Of a stretch of 64,000 bases of DNA, positions 27,194 through 35,107 are shown piece after piece (position 1 is the first letter of the stretch; each line of letters begins with the position of its first letter). The notes under the pieces are model-generated. The model did not search any database, had not been told where the DNA came from, and saw only the letters and a program-made list of their open reading frames with translations. The position numbers were made by a program, and so were the translations under genes. The stretch spans positions 178,887 to 242,886 of the forward strand of contig PHEW01000002.1 of assembly GCA_002841315.1 (NCBI GenBank), read 5' to 3'. Source of the stretch: Actinobacteria bacterium HGW-Actinobacteria-4. Lineage in GTDB: Bacteria > Actinomycetota > Actinomycetes > Actinomycetales > Demequinaceae.

Positions 27194-30103
27194 CTACTGG
27201 CAGGACTCGCATTGCAGCCGTTCCATGGGGTCCACGGGGCACGCGACGCCATCGATCATCTCCGTATCGCCGTCCAGCGCGTCGTACGTGTGGTCAACCA
27301 CATCGAGTACTGTCGCTCCTTCCGGTGCTGCGGCCGATGCTTCGGTGGCCTCGGGTTCCGCGGCGGGGGTTGGCAGGGACGTGGGCGGAACTGGAGGCTG
27401 CTCTTTTGGTGGCGTCGCAAATGCCTTAGTGGCAACCTCCGACATCACCGATGACGGCGCGGTCGCAACAGCTCCGAAGCCCTTCTTGGCAGGAGCCTCA
27501 ACGGCCGCAACAGGAGCCGAGGCGAGGGGGACAGAGTCTCCGTCATCGGTGACCTCGACGGCCGGAGCAACGCTCGCCGTCGCGGCACCCTTGGAAGCCC
27601 CAAATCCCTTGCGTGCGCCGAACCCAGCGCGCGACGGGCCACTGGCACCGGCGGCCGCGCCGGTACTGGCCGACTTCTGGTTGAGTTTCTCGGTCTTGTT
27701 GACGCGCACCGTTGACTGCTCGGCAGTGTGGCGGGGCTTAACGTGCAGGTAGTACGTGGTCTTGACGCCACGCTCCCACGCTGCCGAGTAGAGCGCCATC
27801 ATCTCGTCCACGTCGCGCGAAGCGAGGTAGATGTTGCGGCTGATCGCCTGGTCGATCCACTTCTGCGCACGCGCCGCGACCTCGATGAACGAGTAGGGCG
27901 ACAACTGGAAAGAGGTCTTGTACACCTCCTGAATGTGCGCGGGAACCTCGTCGATCTGGCTGAGGTCGCCTTGCACTTCGAGCAAGCGGTCGCGGACGTC
28001 TTCCCAGATACCTTCCGCCTGCAAGGCGCGAACGAGGTTGCGGTTGACCTCGAGGAACTTGCCGGAGGACGTGGCTCGGGAGAAGATCTGCGAGAACTGA
28101 GGGTCGAAGCCGGGAGTGGTGCCTGCGACGAGTCCGATCGAGGCGGTGGGCGCGACGGCCATCAGGGTGGCGTTACGGATACCGCCCTTGACCTTCTCGC
28201 GTAGGGGTTCCCAGTCCATCCGCATGGTGCGGTTGACGTCAATCTTGACGCCGCGGTCCGCCTCGGTCTCGGCGATCGTGTCGAAAGGAACCTTGCCCTG
28301 CGACCAGCCAGAGCCTTCAAAGTTGTTGTAGGACCCACGCTCACGCGCCAGATCAGCGGAGGCGTCGATCGAGTGATACGACACGAACTCCATGATCTGG
28401 TCGATGAGGTCATAGGATTCCTCGGATTCGTACGCGAGGCCCAACCGCTCGGTGACATCGGTGAAGCCCATGACCCCCAGGCCAATGGCCCGGTTTTCTT
28501 TGTTGGCGAACTCAGACTCCTTGACGGAACTGAGCGTGATGTCCACGAGATTGTCGAGTTGGCGTACCGCGAGGCGCACGGACTTCTCCATGCGGTCCCA
28601 GTCGATCTGCATGTCCTCGGTGAGGTGCTCGGCGAGGTTCACCGACGCCAGGTTGCACACCGCAATGTTCTCGCGGTCCTGTGGCAAGCAGATCTCCGTG
28701 CAGAGGTTGGACAGGTGAATGGTGCCGGTGTTCGTGTTGAGGGCACGGTTGTTGATGGTGTCTTTCCAGGTGAGCCACGGGTGCGAGGTGGTCTGCAGGA
28801 CCACAAGGATCGACTTGTACTGCTCGCGTGCGCGCATCTTCTTGAAGCTACGGATCTTTCCCTGTTGGGCCATCGCGATCAGCTCGGCGTAGCGCGCGGA
28901 GAACGCGGACCCGGTGAGTTCCACGAGGTCGGGAGCTTCAGCGGGGTCAAACAGGTACCAGTCATCATCGGCAGCGACGCGCTTCATGAACTCGTCGGAG
29001 ATCCACACCGCAGTATTGGCGGTACGCGTGCGACGGTAGGGGTCGCCTGAGTTCTGGCGCAGGTCCAGGAACTGGGCAAAGTCCATGTGCCAGTTCTCCA
29101 TGTAGAAGCACAGCGCACCAAACTTCTTGCCACCCCGGGACACGGCGCGCAGCGTCGAGTCAATGGTGTGCATGAACGGGATGGGCCCAGTCGAGGTGGT
29201 GTTGTTCGACTTGATGGGCGAGCCTTCGGAGCGCAACTTGGTGACAGACAGGCCGATGCCGCCGGTGCCCTTGGTGAGCCACATCACGTCACGCACCGAC
29301 TTGGCGATGTGCTCGATGTCGTCTTCCATCTGCATCACGAAGCAGTTGGACAGCTGCGGGTACGAGGTGCCGGCGTTGACCAGCGTGGAACCTGCGGGAA
29401 GGTAGTCGAGCTTCGAGATCTTCTCGTAGAACTGAAGAGCCATCGCGGTGGGGTCGGCCTCATTGAGCGACAAGCCCATCGACACGCGCATCCAGAAATA
29501 CTGGGGAACTTCCAGTGACTTTCCGTGGCGATCCGTGATCATGTAGCGGTTGCGCATGGTCACAGTGCCGATGTACTTCAGAAGATCATCGCGCTCGTGA
29601 TCGATCGCCGCCGCTAGCGCGTCAAGGTCGAACAGCGTCTCGAGGCGCTCGTCGAGCAGCCCCTCCTCGACTGCGTCCCGAATGTAGCCAGGGAACCGCG
29701 CCTGGTGGAGTAGCGCCAGTTCGAGGGAGGTGTCAAAGCCGCCAAGCACGCGCTTGTAAATGACCTTGCGCAGCAACCGCGCAGCAATGGTGTCGAAGTC
29801 AGGGTCCTCTTTGACGTTCTGTACCGCCACGCCGATCGCGGCTTCATCGAGCTGCTCCGTGGTGATGCCGTCGAACAGCGTAATGCCCAGCTCGGTTGCG
29901 ATCTGCGTGACCTTCGAGATCTGGTCTTCGAGGCCCTCGGCGGCGCGCTCGATCGCCTTGTTGATGCGGTCGGCGTTATAGGGCTCACGTGTCCCGTCGC
30001 GCTTGGTGACCTGGATCCCTGCGCGAGGCGGGTTGACTTCTGCTGCAGCGGCACCGACGTCGCCGTTGACGCCTGCCTGTGCTGTGTTCTCGGTGATGGT
30101 CAC
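27194..30103 (-). CDS. nrdA: Ribonucleotide reductase large subunit
   Basis: This 969-residue catalytic subunit reduces ribonucleoside diphosphates. An ATP-cone regulatory domain (about 28-115, TKRDGTREPYNADRINKAIE) is followed by the barrel with CNLASVNLAEHL and PTASIGLVAGTTPGFDPQFS. A long Ala/Pro-rich linker of about 140 residues leads to the redox tail MERLQCESCQ, whose CxxC pair recycles the active site. The start is GTG 30103 with GGGGAG five nt upstream; the ORF track begins 53 codons earlier, inside the leader. nrdB follows after 29 nt. The flexible linker is longer than in most NrdA proteins. Confidence 0.95.
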   Translation of the reverse strand: MTITENTAQAGVNGDVGAAAAEVNPPRAGIQVTKRDGTREPYNADRINKAIERAAEGLEDQISKVTQIATELGITLFDGITTEQLDEAAIGVAVQNVKEDPDFDTIAARLLRKVIYKRVLGGFDTSLELALLHQARFPGYIRDAVEEGLLDERLETLFDLDALAAAIDHERDDLLKYIGTVTMRNRYMITDRHGKSLEVPQYFWMRVSMGLSLNEADPTAMALQFYEKISKLDYLPAGSTLVNAGTSYPQLSNCFVMQMEDDIEHIAKSVRDVMWLTKGTGGIGLSVTKLRSEGSPIKSNNTTSTGPIPFMHTIDSTLRAVSRGGKKFGALCFYMENWHMDFAQFLDLRQNSGDPYRRTRTANTAVWISDEFMKRVAADDDWYLFDPAEAPDLVELTGSAFSARYAELIAMAQQGKIRSFKKMRAREQYKSILVVLQTTSHPWLTWKDTINNRALNTNTGTIHLSNLCTEICLPQDRENIAVCNLASVNLAEHLTEDMQIDWDRMEKSVRLAVRQLDNLVDITLSSVKESEFANKENRAIGLGVMGFTDVTERLGLAYESEESYDLIDQIMEFVSYHSIDASADLARERGSYNNFEGSGWSQGKVPFDTIAETEADRGVKIDVNRTMRMDWEPLREKVKGGIRNATLMAVAPTASIGLVAGTTPGFDPQFSQIFSRATSSGKFLEVNRNLVRALQAEGIWEDVRDRLLEVQGDLSQIDEVPAHIQEVYKTSFQLSPYSFIEVAARAQKWIDQAISRNIYLASRDVDEMMALYSAAWERGVKTTYYLHVKPRHTAEQSTVRVNKTEKLNQKSASTGAAAGASGPSRAGFGARKGFGASKGAATASVAPAVEVTDDGDSVPLASAPVAAVEAPAKKGFGAVATAPSSVMSEVATKAFATPPKEQPPVPPTSLPTPAAEPEATEASAAAPEGATVLDVVDHTYDALDGDTEMIDGVACPVDPMERLQCESCQ

Positions 30104-30230
30104 GAGGTCTCCCCTTGCAAGTACTGACGTTAGTGGCGCTGAGGCCATGACGGTGCTGATAATTTGGCGGCATTCGTGCCCGAGCAACGTCCTCGAGGGA
30201 CACATCGCTGGGGACGAACTGCGTCTTATG

Positions 30231-30259
30231 AATCTAGACCCAAACCTCCCAAACCGCAA
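30231..30259 (-). promoter_or_regulatory. nrdA promoter
   Basis: On the minus strand TTGCGG (30259-30254) and TAGATT (30236-30231) are separated by exactly 17 nt. The -35 hexamer lies within the first NrdR box, which fits repression by NrdR. Confidence 0.7.
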
Positions 30260-30301
30260 CATCTAGGGGTGTGTTTCTTCACACACCACTAGATGTTGTG
30301 T
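30254..30301 (-). promoter_or_regulatory. Tandem NrdR boxes
   Basis: Two 16-bp sites, CCGCAACATCTAGGGG (30254-30269) and CCACTAGATGTTGTGT (30286-30301), match the NrdR-box pattern (C-W-A-N-A-T-N-T-W-G core). They start 32 bp apart, about three helical turns, the usual pairing for NrdR. The two boxes are also near-perfect inverted copies, so the region can fold as a long hairpin. Confidence 0.8.
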
Positions 30302-30304
30302 CCG

Positions 30305-30354
30305 TGTGCATAACTTTGTGCAGAACCTGTGCACAACGCGGCGTGTCGTCCACA
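30305..30354. promoter_or_regulatory. Cluster of DnaA-box-like nonamers
   Basis: Three nonamers lie within 50 bp: TTATGCACA (complement of 30305-30313), TTGTGCACA (complement of 30328-30336) and TCGTCCACA (30346-30354). They fit TTATNCACA or the actinobacterial TTGTCCACA with at most one change. Their place just upstream of the NrdR boxes suggests control of nrd by DnaA, as is known for E. coli nrdAB. Confidence 0.5.
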
Positions 30355-30457
30355 AAACTCTGCCAAACCTGGGGAACACTCCGCCGCCACGAAGCTTCTC
30401 CAGTGTTCTCACTGTCTCACGAGGGTCTGACAATGCGGCCGATGCTGTCGCAAGAAG

Positions 30458-30472
30458 GCCCGCGGTACGGGC
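30458..30472 (-). terminator. Weak hairpin after upp
   Basis: GCCCG, 5-nt loop, CGGGC lies about 30 nt after the upp stop and is followed on the minus strand by CTTCTTG. The stem is short, so the call is tentative. Confidence 0.35.
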
Positions 30473-30502
30473 TTAGGCGGGGGTGACGGAGGCGTCGGCC
30501 GC

Positions 30503-31138
30503 CTAGACGACCCCGTAGAGCCGGTCGCCCGCGTCGCCAAGTCCGGGCACAATGAAGCCCACGTCGTTGAGATTCTCGTCCACCTTCGCCACCACAACGG
30601 AGACATCGGCCCGTTCACCCACGGCAGCTGACACCCGCTCAATACCTTCCGGGGCCGCAAGTAGGCACACACACGTGACATCGGTTGCTCCGCGCGTCAG
30701 CACGTACTCAATCGCGGCAATGAGCGATCCACCGGTCGCGAGCATCGGGTCCAGGATGAACACCTGGCGTCCGGTGAGGTCGTCGGGCAGTCGATTCGCA
30801 TACGTGATCGCCTCGAGCGTCTCCTCATCGCGCCGCAGCCCCAGGAATCCCACTTCCGCACTCGGCAGCAGCCGCGTCATGCCGTCGAGCATTCCGAGTC
30901 CGGCGCGCAGGATCGGCACAATAATGGGCGCCGGCGAGGCGATGTGCGTGCCCATGGTCTTCTGCAGCGGCGTCTCGACCTCGCGCTGCTCCACACGAAC
31001 GTGCCGCGTTGCCTCGTAGGCCAGCAGAGTCACGAGCTCATCGACCAGCAAGCGGAACGTTGGGGAAGGCGTGTTCTTGTCCCGCAACACAGTGACCTTG
31101 TGGGCAATCAGCGGGTGATCCGCAACGTGGAGGCGCAT
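30503..31138 (-). CDS. upp: Uracil phosphoribosyltransferase
   Basis: This 211-residue enzyme makes UMP from uracil and PRPP. The PRPP loop DPMLATGGS is at about residue 129, and [16 protein letters not shown] is the uracil-binding C-terminal signature. TACGGT lies six nt before the ATG with no Shine-Dalgarno, a leaderless pattern. The divergent tadA start is 52 bp away and has the same arrangement. Confidence 0.96.
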   Translation of the reverse strand: MRLHVADHPLIAHKVTVLRDKNTPSPTFRLLVDELVTLLAYEATRHVRVEQREVETPLQKTMGTHIASPAPIIVPILRAGLGMLDGMTRLLPSAEVGFLGLRRDEETLEAITYANRLPDDLTGRQVFILDPMLATGGSLIAAIEYVLTRGATDVTCVCLLAAPEGIERVSAAVGERADVSVVVAKVDENLNDVGFIVPGLGDAGDRLYGVV

Positions 31139-31190
31139 AGGACCACCGTAGTACCTCCGCGCGCTCGAGCGACAGGTCTACCCTGGTCAC

Positions 31191-31646
31191 ATGAGCGCCC
31201 CTTTCGCCGATGCCATGGTTGAGGCTCTCTCTGAGGCGCGCCTCGCGCTCGCAGCGGGTGACGTGCCCGTGGGGGCAGTGGTGATCGACGCCCAGGGTGC
31301 CATTATTGGCCGGGGCCACAACCAGCGGGAAGCAACCCACGATCCCACCGCCCATGCCGAGGTGCTCGCCCTACGCGAGGCAGCATCGGCCGCACACACG
31401 TGGCGTCTCGACGGGTGCACCCTAGTGGTGACCCTTGAGCCCTGTGTGATGTGCGCGGGCGCTCTGCTCGCGGCGCGCATTCCGCGGCTCGTGATCGGTG
31501 CCTGGGATCCCAAGGCCGGAGCGACAGGTAGCCAATGGGATGTGGTGAGGGATGCGCGCATTGGCGCCAAGGTGGAAGTCATTGCTGGCGTAGGCGAAGC
31601 AGAGTCGGCGGCGATGCTGACGGAGTTCTTCGCTGCGAAGCGCTAG
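31191..31646 (+). CDS. tadA: tRNA-specific adenosine deaminase
   Basis: This 151-residue deaminase has zinc ligands in HAEVLALREA and PCVMCAGAL. TadA converts the wobble adenosine of tRNA-Arg(ACG) to inosine; length and motifs fit TadA better than a free cytosine or guanine deaminase. TACCCT lies six nt before ATG 31191, indicating leaderless initiation. Confidence 0.9.
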   Translation: MSAPFADAMVEALSEARLALAAGDVPVGAVVIDAQGAIIGRGHNQREATHDPTAHAEVLALREAASAAHTWRLDGCTLVVTLEPCVMCAGALLAARIPRLVIGAWDPKAGATGSQWDVVRDARIGAKVEVIAGVGEAESAAMLTEFFAAKR

Positions 31647-31726
31647 AACGATACAGCCAGGTACATATCCTCCCCTGCCTGGGCGTCCTGGCTCCTGGTG
31701 TGGATGGTGACGCTTCGAGAATCCCG

Positions 31727-32551
31727 CTACTTCACTGCACCCAACGTCAGGCCATTGCGCAATAGGCGGTAGGAAGCGATGTAAAGGATGAACACCGGGA
31801 TAACCGCGATCACGCCGAACGCCATCATGCCTGGCCAGTTGATTCCGTAGAGGCCCGACTGTTGCGCGATCAACGCGCTCATGGGGTAGTTGCGCGGGCT
31901 CAACATGAAGGTGACGCCATAGAGGAACTCACCCCACGAAACCAACAGAATCACTGACGTCACGACCAACACGCCGTTGCGCGCCAACGGGAGCGCGACG
32001 GCGAAGAACGCCCGCAGTGTCCGGGCCCCATCGAGGAGGGAAGCCTCTTCGATCGAGATGGGAATCCGCGCGAAGAAGGGTCTCATCAGCAGGATTGCCC
32101 AGGGCAGGAACAAGGTGGAGTCAGCCAAGATCAGGCCCACGTTCGTGTCGAGCAGTCTGGTCGAGTTGAGGAGCCAATACAACGGGATGAGGCTCGCTGT
32201 CTGAGGGATCATCTGCAGGAGCACAAGCACCGCGAGCCCTCCGACAACCAAGCGGGTCTTTGCCCGAGCAAGAGCGTACGCGGCGGGCACCGCGCAGAAC
32301 AGGACCAGCGAGGTGGTGCCAACGGCGATGATCGCGGATTGCCTCATGGAGCTTGCGAGCGCAGGGTCCGCCAGGGCCGTGGAGTACGCCTCAAGAGTCG
32401 GTGTGAAGAACACGGTGGCCTGCGAGGTGAAGATGTCACGCGAACTCTTAAGTGAGGTCAGCACTATCCACAGCAGCGGCACTCCGTACAGCGCGTAGAG
32501 CACCACTCGAATGGCAAAGGCGACAGGTTCACGACGTTTGCGCGGATACAT
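31727..32551 (-). CDS. Sugar ABC transporter permease (MalG-type), system 1
   Basis: This 274-residue CUT1 permease has six membrane helices. The EAA loop EEASLLDGARTLRAFFAVALPLARNG (about 165-190) contacts the ATPase. The C-terminus is TLGAVK. It is the third gene of the minus-strand operon SBP-permease-permease and starts 3 nt after the previous gene. No ATPase gene is present; a shared MsiK-type ATPase elsewhere is the likely motor. Context with GH51 points to arabino-oligosaccharides. Confidence 0.88.
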   Translation of the reverse strand: MYPRKRREPVAFAIRVVLYALYGVPLLWIVLTSLKSSRDIFTSQATVFFTPTLEAYSTALADPALASSMRQSAIIAVGTTSLVLFCAVPAAYALARAKTRLVVGGLAVLVLLQMIPQTASLIPLYWLLNSTRLLDTNVGLILADSTLFLPWAILLMRPFFARIPISIEEASLLDGARTLRAFFAVALPLARNGVLVVTSVILLVSWGEFLYGVTFMLSPRNYPMSALIAQQSGLYGINWPGMMAFGVIAVIPVFILYIASYRLLRNGLTLGAVK

Positions 32552-32554
32552 GGC

Positions 32555-33568
32555 CTAGTCCTCCGGTTCCCCGCGACGCAGGTCGCGCACATACACATAA
32601 GCGAAGATCACGACGATGAGAAGCGCGAGGATGGCGGTTGCGGCGCCGCCAGCAATGTCTCGGTTCACGAGGGCTTCGACGTACGCGAAGTAGGGAAGGG
32701 TGGTGGATGCGGTCCCGGGGCCACCAGCCGTCATGATGTAGATGTAGTCGAAGCTGCGGAACGCGTACACGACCGTGAGCACGGTCAGCACCATCGTGGA
32801 CGGCCTGACGCTCGCGATGAACACGTAGCGGATGCGCTGCCACGCCCCCGCCCCGTCCATCTCAGCCGCCTCGATGAGGTTGGGATCGATGCCCAAGATC
32901 GCGGCGCGGAAGATCAACGCGTTGAAGGGGATCACCGCCCATGCGTTGACGAGCGCTACTGACCACAAGGCAAGGTCCTTGTCGAACAGAAACCCCACCC
33001 GTTCGGAGAACCCGATGTTCAGCAGGATGGTGTTGACGAGGCCGTCTCCGCTCAGCAAGAACTTCCAGATCGACGCGACCACGACGGGAGGCATGGCCCA
33101 GAGGAAGACCATCAGGCCCAGCAGGAACGATGCGCCACGCTTCTGTGGCGATACCGCCACTGCCGCCGCGAAGCCGCCCACCAGTCCCAGCGCGGTCACC
33201 ACGACCACAAAGGCCAAGGTATTGCCGAGGATCTTCCAGAAGTCAGGATGCGCAAACAACTCTTGGTACTTCCGCAGGCCCACGAAGTCCCAATCGTGCG
33301 TCAGCGTTGCGAGCGTGACATCGTGCAGGCTCATGTTCGCAAGCTGGATGATCGGGAAGATAGACAACGCAAGAATGAGCGCTGCGGCCGGAATCACCAG
33401 CGCTAGCCGACGGTCGCCGCGATAGGTGTACTGCGGTTGGCGGCGGCGAAGGGGTCGGCTCGCCCCCAACAGACTTTCGCCTGTCAGGGGCGAGCCAACG
33501 GGGTGCGCCTGGCCCCGCGCTCCCAAGGAGGGTGGAGCGTGCTTCTCACGGCTGGGGCCAGACACCAT
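32555..33568 (-). CDS. Sugar ABC transporter permease (MalF-type), system 1
   Basis: This 337-residue permease has a long basic, cytoplasmic N-terminal extension (about 55 residues) before six membrane helices. The EAA loop is EAAEMDGAGAWQRIRYVFIAS. It forms the membrane pore with the MalG-type partner. GGGAGG stands just before ATG 33568, unusually close; GTG 33565 immediately after is an equally good start. The gap to the upstream SBP gene is 7 nt. Confidence 0.87.
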   Translation of the reverse strand: MVSGPSREKHAPPSLGARGQAHPVGSPLTGESLLGASRPLRRRQPQYTYRGDRRLALVIPAAALILALSIFPIIQLANMSLHDVTLATLTHDWDFVGLRKYQELFAHPDFWKILGNTLAFVVVVTALGLVGGFAAAVAVSPQKRGASFLLGLMVFLWAMPPVVVASIWKFLLSGDGLVNTILLNIGFSERVGFLFDKDLALWSVALVNAWAVIPFNALIFRAAILGIDPNLIEAAEMDGAGAWQRIRYVFIASVRPSTMVLTVLTVVYAFRSFDYIYIMTAGGPGTASTTLPYFAYVEALVNRDIAGGAATAILALLIVVIFAYVYVRDLRRGEPED

Positions 33569-33575
33569 TGCCTCC

Positions 33576-34850
33576 CTAGTCCTCGAGCAAGGGCAGCAAC
33601 TGGGCGATCAGATCCGCCGCAAGCCCACGGGGATCGCCGTCTCGGGCAATCGCGCGGCTCCAGTAGTTGCCCACCAGGTTCTCGACTTCATTGACGCTCG
33701 CCGATGGCACTTCAGGGCTAGGCGATGGCCGTCCCTGCTGCTGCACGATGGCGACAAAGCCGCTCAGGATGGGGTTGTCGCCAATCAGCGGCGAGGCTGC
33801 GGCATCCCCGCGAGCAGGGATCGTGCCGAAGTTCTCGAGCAACAGCAACTGTCCCTCGGCCGAGAAGAACGTCATCTCGACAAACTCCCGTGCAAGGTCG
33901 GGGTGCTCGGAGAAGGCTCCGATGTTCTGCAACTCGCCACCCAACAACACGCCACCGTTGGCGCTCAACGGCAAGGGTGCGACCGAGTTAGCGAACTCGA
34001 CTTCACTCGCTGCACCCACCTGCCAGTTGCCGTTTACAGAGAACGGCGCCGACCCCGCCAGAAAGTGCTGGAAGGACGTGTGCTGGTCCCATGTGCTGGC
34101 TTCTGCCGACAGGTAGCCCTTCGCGACCCAGTCCTGCAGCATCGTGAAGGTATCCTCCATCGCCGTAGCCTGGGGGTCGCCATAACTGAACCCGTGCGAC
34201 GTGAACCATGGGAAGCCCTGCCACTGGCTCTCCACGCCGGGTACGCCAGTCAAGGTGATGCCGTTGATTCCTTCCGCGACGGCCCTATCCATCACGGCCT
34301 CAAGTTCGGGGATCGTGGTGGGAAGGTCGACGCCCCAGTCACTGAGCATGTCTTCGTTGTACCAGAGCCCAATCAGGTTGACGTAGGCGGCCACGGCGTA
34401 GATGTCACCGTCGATCCGGTGGATGACACCGTCAGAGAACTGGTCTTGGTCGGCGTAGCCGGACCACCAGTCGTCCATCGGAAGGATGGCTCCTGACGAC
34501 GCCATGTCGTAGAGACCCGATGCTCCGAAGAGCAGCACGTCAGGTCCAGTGCCCGCGCTTGCGGCGGTGACGACGCGAGTGGTGAGTTGCTCGACCGGAA
34601 TGAAGACGAACTCGAGCTCCACATTCGGATGACGATCGGTAAACGGAGCCGCGAGGTCATCAAGAACTGCTTGGCCGTCGGCGCTGTAGTAGTGCCAAAC
34701 GGTCAACGTGACGGGCTCGTCGTTGCCCGGTGGTGGGCTTGCGGTGACGTCGGTGTCGCCGCCAGCGCACGCGCCGAGCGCAAGGGAAGCGACTGCTCCC
34801 CATGCGGCAAGGCCCGCGAGCCGGCCGCGGCGATTGGGTGTGGATTCCAT
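33576..34850 (-). CDS. Sugar ABC transporter substrate-binding lipoprotein, system 1
   Basis: This 424-residue extracellular binding protein has a signal peptide ending in the lipobox LALGAC and the CUT1 pattern VTLTVWHYYSADGQAVLDDLAAPFTDRHPNVELE near the start (family 1 SBP). It captures an oligosaccharide for the two permeases downstream. The divergent GH51 gene, and a palindrome repeated on both sides of the promoters, suggest an arabinose-containing substrate. Confidence 0.88.
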   Translation of the reverse strand: MESTPNRRGRLAGLAAWGAVASLALGACAGGDTDVTASPPPGNDEPVTLTVWHYYSADGQAVLDDLAAPFTDRHPNVELEFVFIPVEQLTTRVVTAASAGTGPDVLLFGASGLYDMASSGAILPMDDWWSGYADQDQFSDGVIHRIDGDIYAVAAYVNLIGLWYNEDMLSDWGVDLPTTIPELEAVMDRAVAEGINGITLTGVPGVESQWQGFPWFTSHGFSYGDPQATAMEDTFTMLQDWVAKGYLSAEASTWDQHTSFQHFLAGSAPFSVNGNWQVGAASEVEFANSVAPLPLSANGGVLLGGELQNIGAFSEHPDLAREFVEMTFFSAEGQLLLLENFGTIPARGDAAASPLIGDNPILSGFVAIVQQQGRPSPSPEVPSASVNEVENLVGNYWSRAIARDGDPRGLAADLIAQLLPLLED

Positions 34851-34925
34851 GGGACTTCTGCCTCTCTCAAACTAGGTAGATCGTGGTGGAGCGATCACGA
34901 TCGTCCGTAGTCCTGTCCATCTGGT

Positions 34926-34937
34926 TTCATCGATGAA
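34926..34937. promoter_or_regulatory. Palindromic operator candidate, copy 1
   Basis: TTCATCGATGAA is a perfect 12-bp palindrome with the odd/even symmetry and central CG typical of LacI-family operators. It abuts GATAGT, a possible -10 box (minus strand, 34942-34937) of the system 1 importer operon. The second, imperfect copy is at 35069. Confidence 0.6.
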
Positions 34938-35029
34938 CTATCGGGCAACCTTGACCGTGTCCGCCATTCTGCCCAGGCGGAGGAGGCTTGTCAAGCATGA
35001 ATTCGGAACTTTCTCCGTAGTCGGTGGGG

Positions 35030-35059
35030 TTGACACCACACACAACCGACACGTAGCGT
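35030..35059 (+). promoter_or_regulatory. GH51 gene promoter
   Basis: TTGACA (35030-35035), 18-nt spacer, TAGCGT (35054-35059) gives a good sigma-70-type promoter 50 nt before the GH51 start codon. Copy 2 of the operator candidate follows about 10 nt downstream. Confidence 0.65.
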
Positions 35060-35068
35060 CACGTTTAT

Positions 35069-35080
35069 TTCCACGATGAA
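35069..35080. promoter_or_regulatory. Palindromic operator candidate, copy 2
   Basis: TTCCACGATGAA differs from copy 1 by two bases. It sits just downstream of the GH51 promoter, where a bound LacI-type repressor would block the start of transcription. Confidence 0.5.
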
Positions 35081-35107
35081 CCAATATGCGAAGAGAGCGG
35101 AGCCGCA

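Larger units (their letters stand above)
30104..30502. other. nrd control region between upp and nrdA
   Basis: A 399-bp gap holds, from right to left on the minus strand, a weak hairpin after upp, a cluster of DnaA-box-like nonamers, two NrdR boxes, the nrd promoter and a leader of about 120 nt before the nrdA GTG. No credible small gene is seen in it. Confidence 0.7.

Noticed and set aside
34879-34902. Inverted repeat GATCGTG / CACGATC before the system 1 SBP gene
   Set aside because: It has 7-bp arms in the leader and no second copy in the window; it could be an operator or a chance hairpin, so it is not listed as a feature.
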